Source: Denitromonas ohlonensis | Lineage (GTDB): Bacteria > Pseudomonadota > Gammaproteobacteria > Burkholderiales > Rhodocyclaceae | Direction of reading: 5' to 3' | Assembly (NCBI RefSeq): GCF_007625205.1 | Contig: NZ_VMNI01000003.1 | Location: 186,001 to 250,000, forward strand | Length of the DNA stretch: 64,000 nt | Shown: positions 8,943 to 19,746 of the stretch, in pieces | Layout of the letters: each line of letters begins with the position of its first letter | Position numbering within the stretch: position 1 is the first letter of the stretch | Program-made: the position numbers and the translations under genes | The notes under the pieces: generated by a model | Told to the model about the DNA's origin: nothing | Seen by the model: only the letters and a program-made list of their open reading frames with translations | Database searches by the model: none

Positions 8943-9797
8943 ATGATCAAGATCCTGCTGCCCCTGGGCCTCGCCTTCATCATGTTCAGCCTCGGGCTGG
9001 GCCTGAAACTGGCCGATTTCCGCCGGGTGATGACCCGCCCCGACGCGATCGCCCTCGGCCTGCTGGCGCAGATCCTGCTGCTGCCGCTGACCGCCTGGCT
9101 GATCGCCACCGGCCTGAATCTGGCGCCGGAAGCCGCCGTCGGGCTGATGATTCTCGCTGCCTGCCCCGGCGGCGTCACGGCCGGCATGGTGACGCACCTG
9201 GCGCGCGGCGAAACCGCCTTGTCGATCAGCCTCACCGCGCTCACCAGCATCGCCGCCTTCCTCACCGTGCCGCTGATCGTCGGTGCCAGCCTGACCCACT
9301 TCATGGGCGAATCGGCGACCGTGCAACTGCCCCTCGGTCAGACCGTCGGCGGCCTGTTTCTGATCACGCTGCTGCCGGTCACCCTCGGTCTGTGGCTGAA
9401 CGAAACCGAACGCATCGGCGTACGTCACGCCGTCGTGATTCACCGCGTCGCCACCGGGCTGTTTCTGCTGATCGTGCTGTTCACCTTCGCCAGCCAGTGG
9501 CCGGCGATGGCCAAGCACTTCCCGAGCGTCGGGCCGGCCGCCTTGCTGCTCAACCTGATCACCATGGCCACGGGCGCTGCCTTGGGCGCGCTGGTGCGGC
9601 TCGACAGCGCCGGCCGCGTCGCACTGACCATGGAGTGCGGCATGCAGAACAGCGCGCTCGGCATCACCCTCGCCGTCAGCCTGCTGGCCGCCCCCGCGCT
9701 GGCCGTGCCGGCGGTGATCTACGCCTTTTTGATGAACATCACCGCCTTTGCGGTGATCGCCGTCCGCCGCGCGCGACACCAGCCGGTCGCAGGCTAA
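8943..9797 (+). CDS. Bile acid:sodium symporter (BASS) family transporter
   Basis: This 284-residue membrane protein has about nine hydrophobic helices. It shows family signatures: FIMFSLGLGLKLADFRRV near the N-terminus, the CPGGVTAGMVTHLARG loop in the middle, and MECGMQNSALGITLAV in the crossover region near the end. BASS proteins import organic anions with Na+; bacterial substrates are mostly undefined (pantoate, keto acids, bile acids). It lies 16 bp after menA. Its stop overlaps the convergent EamA gene by 4 bases. Confidence 0.85.
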   Translation: MIKILLPLGLAFIMFSLGLGLKLADFRRVMTRPDAIALGLLAQILLLPLTAWLIATGLNLAPEAAVGLMILAACPGGVTAGMVTHLARGETALSISLTALTSIAAFLTVPLIVGASLTHFMGESATVQLPLGQTVGGLFLITLLPVTLGLWLNETERIGVRHAVVIHRVATGLFLLIVLFTFASQWPAMAKHFPSVGPAALLLNLITMATGAALGALVRLDSAGRVALTMECGMQNSALGITLAVSLLAAPALAVPAVIYAFLMNITAFAVIAVRRARHQPVAG

Positions 9798-10657
9798 GCC
9801 AGGCCGAGCAAGACCACGCCGGCCACCATCAGGCCGGCGCCGGCCAGCCGCGACGCACTCACCGCCTCGCGCAAAACCCGCGCCCCGATCAGCACGCCAA
9901 TCAGCATCGACACCTCGCGCACCGGCGCCACATAGCTCAAGGGCGCCATCGTCATCGCCTGCAACACCAGCAGATAGGCAGCGGGCGAGAGCACGCCGAT
10001 CATCACGATATGGCGCAGGTTCCGCCGAACCTCCGCACGAAAGACCGCGCGCCGGGCCAGCATCTGCGGCGCCAGGAACACCGTGCGCACCATCAGGCCG
10101 AGGCTGTAATACAAGATCACCGGCACGCCAATCGCCTTGACCGCCCAGGCGTCGATCAGGGTGTAGCCCGCGATGCACACGCCGGTCATCAGCCCCCAGT
10201 GAATGCCGGTCAACAAGCCCGGCGAGGCCACCACCGTGCGCACCACGCCGCCGATCAAAAACAAACCGGCCAGCACCGCGCCAATGCCCAGCCAGCCAAT
10301 AAGCGACGGGTTTTCGCCAAACCACAGCAAGGCGCCGAGCACCGCAAACATCGGCCCGCTACCGCGCGCGACCGGGTACACCACCGAGAACTCACCGACC
10401 CGATAGCCGCGCAGCAACACCAGGTTGTAGACGATATGCACCACCGCGCTGGCCGAAATCGCCAGCCAGGCGTGCGCGCTGAGCGCCTGCGGCAAGTCCA
10501 GCCACAGCCAGGCGGCGATCGGCGCCGTGACCAGCACGCTAACCATGTTGAAGGCCCAGACAAACACCACCCCGCCCGCCGCCCGCTTGGCCGACAGGTT
10601 CCACACGGCATGCAACATCGCGCCGGCAATCACCAGCATCAGGGCTTCCAGGCTCAC
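9794..10657 (-). CDS. EamA/DMT-superfamily permease
   Basis: This 287-residue protein has ten predicted transmembrane helices arranged as two EamA repeats. The first begins with LMLVIAGAMLHAVWNLSAKRA, and the second includes LTGIHWGLMTGVCIAGYTLIDAWAV. The VYPVARGSGPMFAVLGA segment is typical of DMT carriers. Such transporters usually export amino acids or other metabolites, and the substrate cannot be read from sequence. It converges on the BASS gene with a 4-base overlap. Confidence 0.85.
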   Translation of the reverse strand: MSLEALMLVIAGAMLHAVWNLSAKRAAGGVVFVWAFNMVSVLVTAPIAAWLWLDLPQALSAHAWLAISASAVVHIVYNLVLLRGYRVGEFSVVYPVARGSGPMFAVLGALLWFGENPSLIGWLGIGAVLAGLFLIGGVVRTVVASPGLLTGIHWGLMTGVCIAGYTLIDAWAVKAIGVPVILYYSLGLMVRTVFLAPQMLARRAVFRAEVRRNLRHIVMIGVLSPAAYLLVLQAMTMAPLSYVAPVREVSMLIGVLIGARVLREAVSASRLAGAGLMVAGVVLLGLA

Positions 10658-10792
10658 GGCAACGCCACCTTTGTGCGTTCAAATAGTCTTTCGACATGAT
10701 GCGGCCTGGCGGCCCAGCGCGCCAGCCTCAACGCGGCAAGCGCCCGGGCAAGCGGATAGAATGCCGCCTTTGCGCTACCACCCCGCCCGACC

Positions 10793-11710
10793 ATGTCCGC
10801 CTCCACCGACGTCATCATCCTCACCGAAGATCGCTACACCACGCCCGACCCCCGCGACTGGTACCAGCAGCAGATTGCCACCGAGGACGGCCTGGTGGCT
10901 GACGCGCTGCGCGCCCGTGGCCAGCGTGTCGAACGTCGCTCCTGGGCCGACCCCGACATGCACTGGCGCGACACCCGCTGCGCCCTGTTCCGCAGCACCT
11001 GGGATTATTTCGACCGCTTTGACGCCTTCAGCCGATGGTTCGACCGGGCCGCCGCACAGACCCGCTTTTTCAATGATGCGGCCACCCTGCGCTGGAACAT
11101 GGACAAGCGCTATCTGGCCGAGCTGCGCGCGGCGGGCGTGGCCATCGTGCCGACGGTGTATGTCGATCGCGGCGAGGCGACGAGGCTGGCCAACATTCTG
11201 GCCGCACAAGGCTGGCCCGAGGCGGTGTTCAAGCCCGTGGTGTCCGGCGCCGCGCGGCTCACCTACCGCATCAACACCGACAACGCCGCCGCCCATGAAG
11301 CGCTCTTTGCCGACTGCGTTGCCGCCGAAGCGATGATGGTGCAAGCCTTCGAGCCGGCCATCGTCAGCGACGGCGAACTATCGCTGATCGTCATCGATGG
11401 CCTCACCACCCACGCCATTCGCAAAACCGCCAAGGTCGGCGACTTCCGCGTGCAGGACGACCACGGCGGCACCGTGCACGCGCACGCACCGGCCGACGAC
11501 GAACGCGCTTTTGCCGAAGCCGCCGTACGCGCCTGCGCCACGCTGCCACTGTATGCGCGGGTCGATTTCGTGCGCCGCGGGCCGAACGATTTTCGCCTCA
11601 TGGAACTCGAGTTGGTCGAGCCCGAACTGTTCTTCCGCTTCCACCCGCCAGCGGCCGACGCCCTCGCCGAGGCCATCATCAAACGCCTGGCCGACGCAAG
11701 CGAGGCCTGA
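10793..11710 (+). CDS. ATP-grasp domain protein (RimK/DcsG-like)
   Basis: This is a 305-residue protein. The N-terminal pre-ATP-grasp domain has the RSTWDYFDRFDAFSRW segment. An ATP-grasp fold follows, with FKPVVSGAA (nucleotide-binding lysine) and VMVQAFEP-like and DGELSLIVIDG strands, ending in the metal-binding RLMELELVEPELFFRF region (E-x-N-type site here ELELVEPE). The pattern resembles standalone ligases related to D-cycloserine synthetase DcsG and other glutathione-synthetase-like enzymes. The substrate is unknown. No partner gene adjoins it, so it appears monocistronic. Confidence 0.7.
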   Translation: MSASTDVIILTEDRYTTPDPRDWYQQQIATEDGLVADALRARGQRVERRSWADPDMHWRDTRCALFRSTWDYFDRFDAFSRWFDRAAAQTRFFNDAATLRWNMDKRYLAELRAAGVAIVPTVYVDRGEATRLANILAAQGWPEAVFKPVVSGAARLTYRINTDNAAAHEALFADCVAAEAMMVQAFEPAIVSDGELSLIVIDGLTTHAIRKTAKVGDFRVQDDHGGTVHAHAPADDERAFAEAAVRACATLPLYARVDFVRRGPNDFRLMELELVEPELFFRFHPPAADALAEAIIKRLADASEA

Positions 11711-11735
11711 GGGCAAGAATCAATTTTTGCCAAAA

Positions 11736-11757
11736 CGCCGAATTCCGGCGGCTTTTT
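11736..11757 (+). terminator. Probable rho-independent terminator after the ATP-grasp gene
   Basis: A short hairpin CGCCG-AATTC-CGGCG is followed by GC and a run of five T residues, 25 bp after the ATP-grasp stop. The stem is only 5 bp, so efficiency is uncertain. Confidence 0.5.
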
Positions 11758-11902
11758 CCGGGAAGCCGGCCATCTCCGCGCGTTTTTCCCTTTCGGTCAG
11801 CCGCACATTGAACCAAGTGTGCGATCCTGCGATCATGCGGCCCACGCGCCGCCGCACACAAGGCAGGAACGGCAGAATCGAACAAGACGGGAGGAGACAC
11901 CC

Positions 11903-12694
11903 ATGATCCGACGCATTTGCCTGATGGCCGCCCTCGCCATCCTCAGCCAGAACGCCCTAGCCAAAGACTGGACCAAGATCCGCTTCGCCACCGAAGGCGC
12001 CTACCCCCCGTTCAACATGACCGCGCCCGACGGCACGGTGCAGGGCTTTGATGTGGACATCGCTAACGCGCTGTGCAAGCAGATGCAAGCCGAGTGCACC
12101 TGGGTCAAGCAAGAGTGGGACGGCATGATCCCTGCGTTGATGGGCCGCAAGTTCGACGCCATCGCCGCGTCGATGTCGATCACCGAAGACCGCAAGAAAA
12201 AAGTCGATTTTTCCGACAAGTACTACGCCACGCCGCTGGGTCTGGTGGCCGCCAAAGGCAGCGCGCTGCGCCCCGATCTGGCGCTGCTCAAAGGCAAGCG
12301 CATCGGCGTGCAGCGCGGCACAGTGGCCGACAACTTCGCCAGCCGCTTCTGGGCCAGCGAGGGCGTTGAGGTGGTTCGCTACGGCAAACAGGAAGAGGTC
12401 TATCTCGATCTGGCCGCTGGCCGCTTGGACGCCACCTGGGTGGATGCGCTTGAAGCCGAGGGCGGTTTCCTGAACAAGCCCGCCGGTGAAGGGCACGCCT
12501 TCGCTGGCCCGACCATTTTCGGTCGCAACGCCGACGAGAAGGCCGTCATCGGCGAAGGCGTGGGCGTGGCCGTGCGCAAGAAGGACACCGATCTGAAAGC
12601 CAAGATCAACCAGGCCCTGGCCGAGATCCGCGCCAACGGCACCTACGACAGCATCCGCAAAAAGTACTTCGCCCAGGACATCTACGGCGAATGA
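11903..12694 (+). CDS. Basic amino acid ABC transporter, periplasmic binding protein (ArgT/HisJ/AotJ-like)
   Basis: This 263-residue SBP family 3 protein has a signal peptide (MIRRICLMAALAILSQNALA). The mature part opens IRFATEGAYPPFNMTAPDGTVQGFDVDIANALC, followed by the family pattern MIPALMGRKFDAIAASMSIT. The ligand is probably arginine, ornithine, lysine or histidine, by similarity to HisJ/AotJ. The ATG follows a strong GGAGGAG site by 5 bases. It is the first gene of a binding protein-permease-permease-ATPase operon. Confidence 0.9.
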   Translation: MIRRICLMAALAILSQNALAKDWTKIRFATEGAYPPFNMTAPDGTVQGFDVDIANALCKQMQAECTWVKQEWDGMIPALMGRKFDAIAASMSITEDRKKKVDFSDKYYATPLGLVAAKGSALRPDLALLKGKRIGVQRGTVADNFASRFWASEGVEVVRYGKQEEVYLDLAAGRLDATWVDALEAEGGFLNKPAGEGHAFAGPTIFGRNADEKAVIGEGVGVAVRKKDTDLKAKINQALAEIRANGTYDSIRKKYFAQDIYGE

Positions 12695-12760
12695 GCTGCA
12701 CGCTGTCCGCCGCTCGGCTGACCGATCGCCCCGCGCCCGCGGGGCGTGCTCGTTAACGCC

Positions 12761-13447
12761 ATGCTTCACGGCTACGCTCCTTCGCTGCTCGACGGCGCCT
12801 GGCTGACCTTCCAGGTCGCGGTGTTTTCGCTCGTGCTGGCGCTGGTGCTCGGCTTGGCCGGGGCCTCGGCCAAGCTCTCCAAGCTGCGCCTGGTGCGCGC
12901 ACCGGCGGTGGCCTACACCACCATCGTGCGCGGCATCCCCGATCTGGTGATGATGCTGCTGGTGTTCTACGGCGGGCAGATGCTCATCAACATGGCGACC
13001 GACGCGCTCGAATGGGACTACGTCGACGTCAATCCCTTCGTCGCCGGCGTGGCCACGCTGGGCTTCATCTTTGGCGCCTACTTCACCGAAACTTTCCGTG
13101 GCGCCTTTCTGGCCGTGCCGGCCGGTCAGCTCGAAGCCGGCGCCGCCTATGGCATGAGCCGCTGGCAGATCTTCAGCCACATCCTGTTTCCGCAAATGCT
13201 GCGCCACGCGCTGCCGGGCCTGGGCAACAACTGGCAAGTCATGCAGAAGAGCACCGCGCTGGTGTCCATCATCGGTCTGTCGGACATCACCTGGCTGGCC
13301 GACCAGGCCGGGCGCAGCACCCACCAGCCCTTCCTGTTCTACGCCGTGGTCTGTGCCTTCTATCTGGCCATGACCGCGCTCTCGTCGGTGGTCTTCAATC
13401 ACCTCGAACGCCGCTACTCGGTCGGCGTGCGCCGGAGCGCGGCATGA
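12761..13447 (+). CDS. Basic amino acid ABC transporter permease 1 (HisQ/AotQ-like)
   Basis: This 228-residue inner-membrane permease opens with LLDGAWLTFQVAVFSLVLAL, the HisQ/AotQ start. It carries the cytoplasmic EAA loop QLEAGAAYGMSRWQIFSHILFPQMLRHALPG that contacts the ATPase. The ATG at 12761 aligns with the family start and is preferred over a GTG 15 bases upstream. Its stop overlaps the second permease by 4 bases. Confidence 0.9.
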   Translation: MLHGYAPSLLDGAWLTFQVAVFSLVLALVLGLAGASAKLSKLRLVRAPAVAYTTIVRGIPDLVMMLLVFYGGQMLINMATDALEWDYVDVNPFVAGVATLGFIFGAYFTETFRGAFLAVPAGQLEAGAAYGMSRWQIFSHILFPQMLRHALPGLGNNWQVMQKSTALVSIIGLSDITWLADQAGRSTHQPFLFYAVVCAFYLAMTALSSVVFNHLERRYSVGVRRSAA

Positions 13448-14172
13448 TCGAGTGGAGCGTCATCACCGACAGCCTGCCGCAATACGCCAGCGGCCTGTGG
13501 CTCACCGCGCAACTCACCGTGCTGTCGCTGGCCGCCGGGCTGATGATCGCGATTCCGCTGTCGGTGATGCGGATCTCGCGCAAGCGGCTGGTCGCCGGCC
13601 CGGTGTGGGTCTTCACCTATTTCTTCCGCGGCACGCCCATGCTGGTGCAGTTGCTGCTGATCTACTACGGCCTCGGCCAGTTTGAGTGGGTTCAGGCGCA
13701 ATGGCAGGCCGGTAACACCTTCTGGCTGATCTTCCGCGAGCCCTATGGCTGCGCCTTGGTCACTTTTACCCTTAACACCTGCGCCTACACCACCGAGATT
13801 CTGGCTGGCGCGCTGCGCACCACGCCGCACGGCGAAATCGAAGCCGCCCAGGCCTGTGGCATGAGTCGCTTCACGATGCTGCGGCGCATCCTGATTCCGG
13901 GCGCCCTGCGCCGGGCGCTGCCGGCGTATAGCAACGAGGCGATCTTCATGCTGCACGGCACGGCGATCGCCTCGACCGTCACGTTGATGGACCTGACCGG
14001 CGCGGCACGCAACGCCTACTCGCAACACTTTGCCCCATTCGAAGCCTTCATCTTTGCCGGCCTGCTCTACCTGACGCTGACCTTCGCGCTGGTCGGCCTG
14101 TTCCGCCTCGCCGAGCGGCGCTATCTGGCGCATCTGCAGCCGCGCAAGGCGATCAAAGGACACACCGCATGA
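13444..14172 (+). CDS. Basic amino acid ABC transporter permease 2 (HisM/AotM-like)
   Basis: This 242-residue permease has five to six membrane helices, the [19 protein letters not shown] segment and the EAA loop [30 protein letters not shown]. It would pair with the upstream permease to form the transmembrane channel. Both ends are coupled by 4-base overlaps, to permease 1 upstream and to the ATPase gene downstream. Confidence 0.92.
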   Translation: MIEWSVITDSLPQYASGLWLTAQLTVLSLAAGLMIAIPLSVMRISRKRLVAGPVWVFTYFFRGTPMLVQLLLIYYGLGQFEWVQAQWQAGNTFWLIFREPYGCALVTFTLNTCAYTTEILAGALRTTPHGEIEAAQACGMSRFTMLRRILIPGALRRALPAYSNEAIFMLHGTAIASTVTLMDLTGAARNAYSQHFAPFEAFIFAGLLYLTLTFALVGLFRLAERRYLAHLQPRKAIKGHTA

Positions 14173-14933
14173 CCCAGCTGACCGTCGAAGACCTGCACAA
14201 AAGTTACGGCGACCACGAGGTGCTCAAGGGCGTCTCGCTGTCGGCCGAGGCCGGCGACGTGATCAGCATCATCGGCTCCTCCGGCTCGGGCAAGAGCACC
14301 TTCCTGCGCTGCATCAACTTCCTTGAGCAGCCCGACGCCGGCCGCATTCATGTGGCGGGCGAAGAAATCCGTCTGGTGCGCGGTGGCGATGGCCATCTGA
14401 AAGTGGCCGACGCCAAGCAACTCCAGCGCCTGCGCACCCGCCTGGCGATGGTCTTCCAGCACTTCAATCTGTGGGCGCACATGACGGTGATCGAGAACGT
14501 CATGGAAGCGCCGGTGCATGTGCTCGGCCTGCGCAAGGCTGAGGCCCGCGAGCGTGCCGAGGCCTATCTCGACAAGGTCGGCATCGCCCGCTTCCGCGAC
14601 GCCTACCCGGCACATATGTCGGGCGGTCAGCAGCAACGCGTGGCGATTGCCCGCGCGCTGGCCATGGAGCCGGCGGTGCTGCTGTTCGACGAGCCGACCT
14701 CGGCGCTGGACCCGGAGCTGGTCGGCGAAGTACTCAAGGTGATGCGCGCGCTGGCCGAGGAAGGCCGCACCATGGTGGTGGTGACACACGAAATGGGCTT
14801 TGCCCGCGAGGTGTCCAGCCAGGTGATGTTTCTGCACCAGGGCCTGGCCGAGGAGGTCGGCGCCCCGGCGGATGTCTTCGATAACCCGCGCAGCGAACGC
14901 CTGCGTCAGTTTTTGTCGGGCAGCCTGAAGTAG
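14169..14933 (+). CDS. Basic amino acid ABC transporter ATP-binding protein (HisP/AotP-like)
   Basis: This 254-residue ABC ATPase has Walker A (GSSGSGKST, about residues 38-46), the signature [16 protein letters not shown], Walker [12 protein letters not shown] and the switch histidine in VVTHEMGFA. The insert [27 protein letters not shown] is typical of HisP-type polar amino acid importers. It is the last gene of the operon, converging on a histidine kinase gene 16 bp away. Confidence 0.94.
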   Translation: MTQLTVEDLHKSYGDHEVLKGVSLSAEAGDVISIIGSSGSGKSTFLRCINFLEQPDAGRIHVAGEEIRLVRGGDGHLKVADAKQLQRLRTRLAMVFQHFNLWAHMTVIENVMEAPVHVLGLRKAEARERAEAYLDKVGIARFRDAYPAHMSGGQQQRVAIARALAMEPAVLLFDEPTSALDPELVGEVLKVMRALAEEGRTMVVVTHEMGFAREVSSQVMFLHQGLAEEVGAPADVFDNPRSERLRQFLSGSLK

Positions 14934-14949
14934 CCTGCCAGAGCGTCCA

Positions 14950-16254
<1,305 letters not shown>

Positions 16255-16255
16255 G

Positions 16256-16867
16256 TCACAAGCTCGCCAGGAAACGGTCGATCGCGTCGCGCAGCACCAG
16301 AATCTGGTCCTCCGGCAACAGCATGACCAGATGGCAGGAGAAGGAACGTTTTTCGAGGCTGAAATTCACCTCGACAAACAGGGCACATGGCGAGTCCATC
16401 CGTTCCACGTCGAGCAGGCTGCTCACCTCGGCTTCGGTGGCCATCAACGAGGGCGCGGAAAAACCCATCTCGGCATTGAGTTGCTCGGCCAGGCCGCCCA
16501 GGCAGGCGCCGACCAGCACGTTGCTCACATCGAGCAGCAATTCTTGCTCAGTGGCCTCGTCAATAACGTCGTCATAGCCCATCAGATCGGCCAGCTCGCG
16601 GCAGTGCGAGACGCCATACACCACCACGGCCTCGCCCCGAAGATCGCCATGAAAGCCCTGACGCACTGCTGTCACCTTTTCAGACCCGACAATGCGCGCA
16701 AGCGCAGGGGGAATCAGATTCGGCTTGAGCACCAGGATGCGCGGGACCGAGAGCATCACGAATTCACCCAACACGGCCGCCACAGACGCGCCCGCCTGCC
16801 CCATGCCGATATTGGTCAGCTCCTGCAGCGCATCGCGCTGGTCTTCGGAAAACAAGGCGGTGCTCAT
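16256..16867 (-). CDS. CheC-family CheY-phosphate phosphatase
   Basis: This 203-residue protein has two CheC-type active-site motifs. The first is E16-x2-N19-x22-P42 (ELTNIG...VP). The second is D113-x2-N116-x22-P139 (DVSNVLVG...AP), with Asp in place of the usual Glu. CheC proteins dephosphorylate CheY-P. Here no flagellar or other chemotaxis gene adjoins, so the target is most likely the CheY-like protein encoded immediately upstream with an ATGA overlap. It is followed one base later by the histidine kinase gene. Confidence 0.85.
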   Translation of the reverse strand: MSTALFSEDQRDALQELTNIGMGQAGASVAAVLGEFVMLSVPRILVLKPNLIPPALARIVGSEKVTAVRQGFHGDLRGEAVVVYGVSHCRELADLMGYDDVIDEATEQELLLDVSNVLVGACLGGLAEQLNAEMGFSAPSLMATEAEVSSLLDVERMDSPCALFVEVNFSLEKRSFSCHLVMLLPEDQILVLRDAIDRFLASL

Positions 16868-17232
16868 AGGGCGACTCCGTATTCACGTAACACGACGCCC
16901 AACTTCTCGGCATCCACCGGTTTTTTGACGAAGGCGATGGCCCCCAACCGTTTGACGCGCTCCTGCGCCTCCGGCTGGATATCGGCCGACACCACCACCA
17001 CCAGACAATTGAGTCCCTCGGCTTTCAGGGCTTCGAGCACCTGAAAGCCGTCCATTTCAGGCATGGTCAGATCCAGAAACATCACGTCTACGTCGCCCTG
17101 CCGATAGGCGGCCAGCGCTTCAAGCCCGTTTGTGGCCTGACGGACTTCGACATCCCACGCCGCGGGCAAGGAGCGGATGAGCATCTTGCGCGCCATTGCC
17201 GAATCGTCCACCACCAAAACTGTCGACGCCAT
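16864..17232 (-). CDS. CheY-like single-domain response regulator
   Basis: This 122-residue receiver domain has no output module. It has the acidic pair VVDDSA, phospho-acceptor D54 in VMFLDLTMPEMDGF, a switch Ser in VVVSADIQ and a conserved Lys in FVKKPVD. The ATG at 17232 follows an AGGAG site with 6 bases spacing and is chosen over a TTG just upstream. It is the first gene of an operon with CheC and a PAS kinase, so the three form a compact phosphorelay with its own off-switch. Confidence 0.92.
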   Translation of the reverse strand: MASTVLVVDDSAMARKMLIRSLPAAWDVEVRQATNGLEALAAYRQGDVDVMFLDLTMPEMDGFQVLEALKAEGLNCLVVVVSADIQPEAQERVKRLGAIAFVKKPVDAEKLGVVLREYGVAL

Positions 17233-17362
17233 CAAAATCTCCTCTGCCTGATCGAGTCCCCGGGACCGCTACGCGCGAGCGGTCACCGTGACGTACAAAG
17301 CAGACTACGGCGGAGCATCGCCAGACTTTAGGCGAGCCGACGGAAAACCTATTGCTTTGGTG

Positions 17363-18193
17363 CTAGCGTGGCCGCTCCGCGGTCAGGCCCGCCAGCGTAC
17401 GGCGCAAGGCCGCCACCCCCAAGCGATGCAAGTAGCGGCTGCGATAAAAGCGCCCGCCCGGGCCGAGCCGGAACGCCTGGCCGGCCGGCGTATAGGCCGG
17501 CAAGCACACGCCATCCGGCGCGAGGCCGGCGCGCACTTGCCGCCAATAGTCGGGCACGTCGATGCGGCCGCGCTTGAGCGCCGGCGGCATGACGAACACG
17601 GTCTTGCCCAAGCGCTGCTGGGCGACCAGCTGCTGCACCTCCCAGCGGGTTTCGCCCTGATCGCTCGGGATCATCACGATCCAGCGGGCGTGCTTGATGA
17701 GCTGCTGAAACATGGTCTTCCACGCCGCGTCCGTCACCGCGATCCGGCCCGCACCAATCGCCTCGCCCGGCCGCCCCAGGGCAATCAGGGGCAGATCGGG
17801 CGACAGCGCGGCGGCGAGCACCCGTTCGAACTCCATCTCTGCCTCATGAGCGAAATACGCCGGCATGAGGGGCAGGCCACGCCAGCGGCGATTGGTCACC
17901 GTCAGGCGACCGGTCACCGAGAACGGGCGCAGGTAGACCGCAAACTGCGGCGCCACATCATCCACCCCGCTGAGCAGCTGCAGCAGCACCGCCTCGGCGC
18001 GACGGTCCCGTCTGCGCTGTGTCCACCACCGCTCGACTGCCGCCAGCACACGACCGCTCAAAAAGAAGGCGGCGCTGCCCATGGCCGCCATCGACGCCGA
18101 CAACCCATCGCCGGTCACACTGCCGCGACTGAGCAGATGCAGCAACACCACCCACGCCGCCAGCAGGTTGCAGTAGCGCACCAGCACGCTCAT
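17363..18193 (-). CDS. Membrane-anchored protein with TIR/deoxyribosyltransferase-like domain, function unknown
   Basis: The predicted protein has 276 residues. Two hydrophobic segments (about 7-23 and 29-48) and a basic stretch (RRRDRR) precede a soluble domain. That domain shows AVYLRPFSV (86-93), FEHE/EFERVL, IALGRPGEAIGAGR (137-150), AWKTMFQQLIKHARWIVMIP and a TRWEVQQLV segment with W184-E185. The LRPF, GRPGE and WE pattern recalls TIR-like/nucleoside deoxyribosyltransferase-like proteins seen in actinobacteria and elsewhere. That relationship is recognition by eye, not a search. The ATG overlaps the stop of the upstream membrane protein (ATGA), so the two are coupled. Confidence 0.65.
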   Translation of the reverse strand: MSVLVRYCNLLAAWVVLLHLLSRGSVTGDGLSASMAAMGSAAFFLSGRVLAAVERWWTQRRRDRRAEAVLLQLLSGVDDVAPQFAVYLRPFSVTGRLTVTNRRWRGLPLMPAYFAHEAEMEFERVLAAALSPDLPLIALGRPGEAIGAGRIAVTDAAWKTMFQQLIKHARWIVMIPSDQGETRWEVQQLVAQQRLGKTVFVMPPALKRGRIDVPDYWRQVRAGLAPDGVCLPAYTPAGQAFRLGPGGRFYRSRYLHRLGVAALRRTLAGLTAERPR

Positions 18194-19476
18194 GGCCGCC
18201 TCCCGCATTCTCGCGCCGCTTCCGCGGCCTCCTCCGCTGACCAGGGCCGATCCAGCAACAGGTTCGGATCCCAGGCGCGCAGGCAGATGTCGTAGTCCCA
18301 CTCCGCATCCAGCGTGGTCAAGAGCGTATCGAGCGCGGCGCGCGCGGCGGGGTCGGCCGCCTGTTCGCGCGCCTGGGCAAAGAGGCGGTGCTCGGTCGCC
18401 CGGCTCTCAAACCAGGTGTGGGGCACGGCGAGCGGATCGGGCGCCCTGTCGGGCAGAGGCCAGACCAGTTGCCCCACCCAACGCAGACGGTCCGACACAA
18501 ACCGATCGAGCGCGCCATCCAAACGATGATCGAGCATCCCGCTGTCAACAGGCCCTGCGCCGACCAGCGCATCAAGCGCGTTGAGATCGGCATCGAGGCG
18601 CCGATCCAATCGCACAATCGGTGCCAACAACGCCTGCCGGTGCGCCGCATAGCGCTGCCGTAGCGCCATCGCCTGCGCCATAAGCGAGGGCGCGCTCGCC
18701 CCCGGCGCATCGGCGAGAAAATCTCGCGTCGCCGGCACCAGCGTCCGCGCCGCGTGGCGCGCAGTGGCCTCGCGCTGCAAGCCCAGATCAATCCACGGTC
18801 CGGCGAGCAACACCAGCGGCAAGGCCAGATAAGCGAACTGCTGGCCGAGCTGGCGCAGAAGCACCGCCACGAGCCGCCCCAGCCCGCGCCGCAGCCGCCA
18901 CCCCAGGAAGCGCACCCCGGCCAACCCATGCCGGCGCAGCAAGCGCGGCGTCGCCAGCAGGTCCGCAACGCCATGCCCCGCATCTTGCCACCACCCCCAT
19001 CGCGCGCTGAGCTCGCCGCGCCGACGCTCCACCCGCATCGCCCACGCCCGGCGCAAGCGGCCAACGCGGCCCGATCGTCGAGGCGCCGATCGCCACCGCG
19101 TTGCCAGGCGCCACAGCCGCGCACCGCCAGCACTCAGACCCGCCGCGACGGCCACACTGCCGGCCGCACACACCATCCACATCACGATTACGCCGGCGCT
19201 GCCCGCCGGGTCCACCGCCAGACCCGCCCACCCATGCGTCACCGCCGCCTGCCATGCCTCCAGGCCCTGTCGCCGATCCGACAAGGCCAAAGCGATGCCG
19301 TCGGCACTCACCCCCGGATGCAGCACCCCGTGCACCACCGCGAGGCCCACACGACGCAAGCCCTCGCCCAGCCCCATCGCGATCTGCGCCAGCCAGTCCG
19401 CACTCGCCGACGCCGCCCAGGCCGTCGCGGGCAGGCAGCACAACACGACATAGCGCCAGACGTCCGACGGTCTCAT
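18190..19476 (-). CDS. Multi-segment membrane protein of unknown function, partner of the TIR-like protein
   Basis: The predicted protein has 428 residues and I do not recognise it. An N-terminal hydrophobic segment (VVLCCLPATAWAASA) looks like a signal or first helix. Further helices lie at AGVIVMWMVCAAGSVAVAAGL and FAYLALPLVLLAGPWIDLGL. The arginine-rich loop between them predicts a cytoplasmic face. The C-terminal 200 residues are alpha-helical and soluble, with WFESRATEHRLFAQAREQAAD. The start is uncertain: ATG at 19476 is taken, with an in-frame TTG 9 bases earlier and no clear ribosome binding site. It is coupled by overlap to the downstream gene. Confidence 0.6.
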   Translation of the reverse strand: MRPSDVWRYVVLCCLPATAWAASASADWLAQIAMGLGEGLRRVGLAVVHGVLHPGVSADGIALALSDRRQGLEAWQAAVTHGWAGLAVDPAGSAGVIVMWMVCAAGSVAVAAGLSAGGARLWRLATRWRSAPRRSGRVGRLRRAWAMRVERRRGELSARWGWWQDAGHGVADLLATPRLLRRHGLAGVRFLGWRLRRGLGRLVAVLLRQLGQQFAYLALPLVLLAGPWIDLGLQREATARHAARTLVPATRDFLADAPGASAPSLMAQAMALRQRYAAHRQALLAPIVRLDRRLDADLNALDALVGAGPVDSGMLDHRLDGALDRFVSDRLRWVGQLVWPLPDRAPDPLAVPHTWFESRATEHRLFAQAREQAADPAARAALDTLLTTLDAEWDYDICLRAWDPNLLLDRPWSAEEAAEAARECGRRP

Positions 19477-19746
19477 GAGCAACAAGGCGCCGCACCGCCA
19501 CCCACATCAGCCGGCGCCACGTGTGGGCATACTTGAGCTATAGCACTGCAACGCTTCAGCGCAATCCGGGTCCAAATCAGCAAACGCTGAAGCACACCAC
19601 GCAAAACCGCCCCGGTGGCATCATGGCGCGACCATCCGATGGCGACCAATCGCCCTGCATTTGCGTCCGCGCAAGGCAGGCGGGGTGCGTCCACGGCAAG
19701 GTGTGCGCCTCGTGGGCGCGCCCCAAACTCACAGGAGAACTGACCG

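Noticed and set aside
8721-10325. 534-residue minus-strand frame overlapping menA, the BASS transporter and the EamA gene
   Set aside because: It conflicts with three recognisable genes and has a low-complexity composition.
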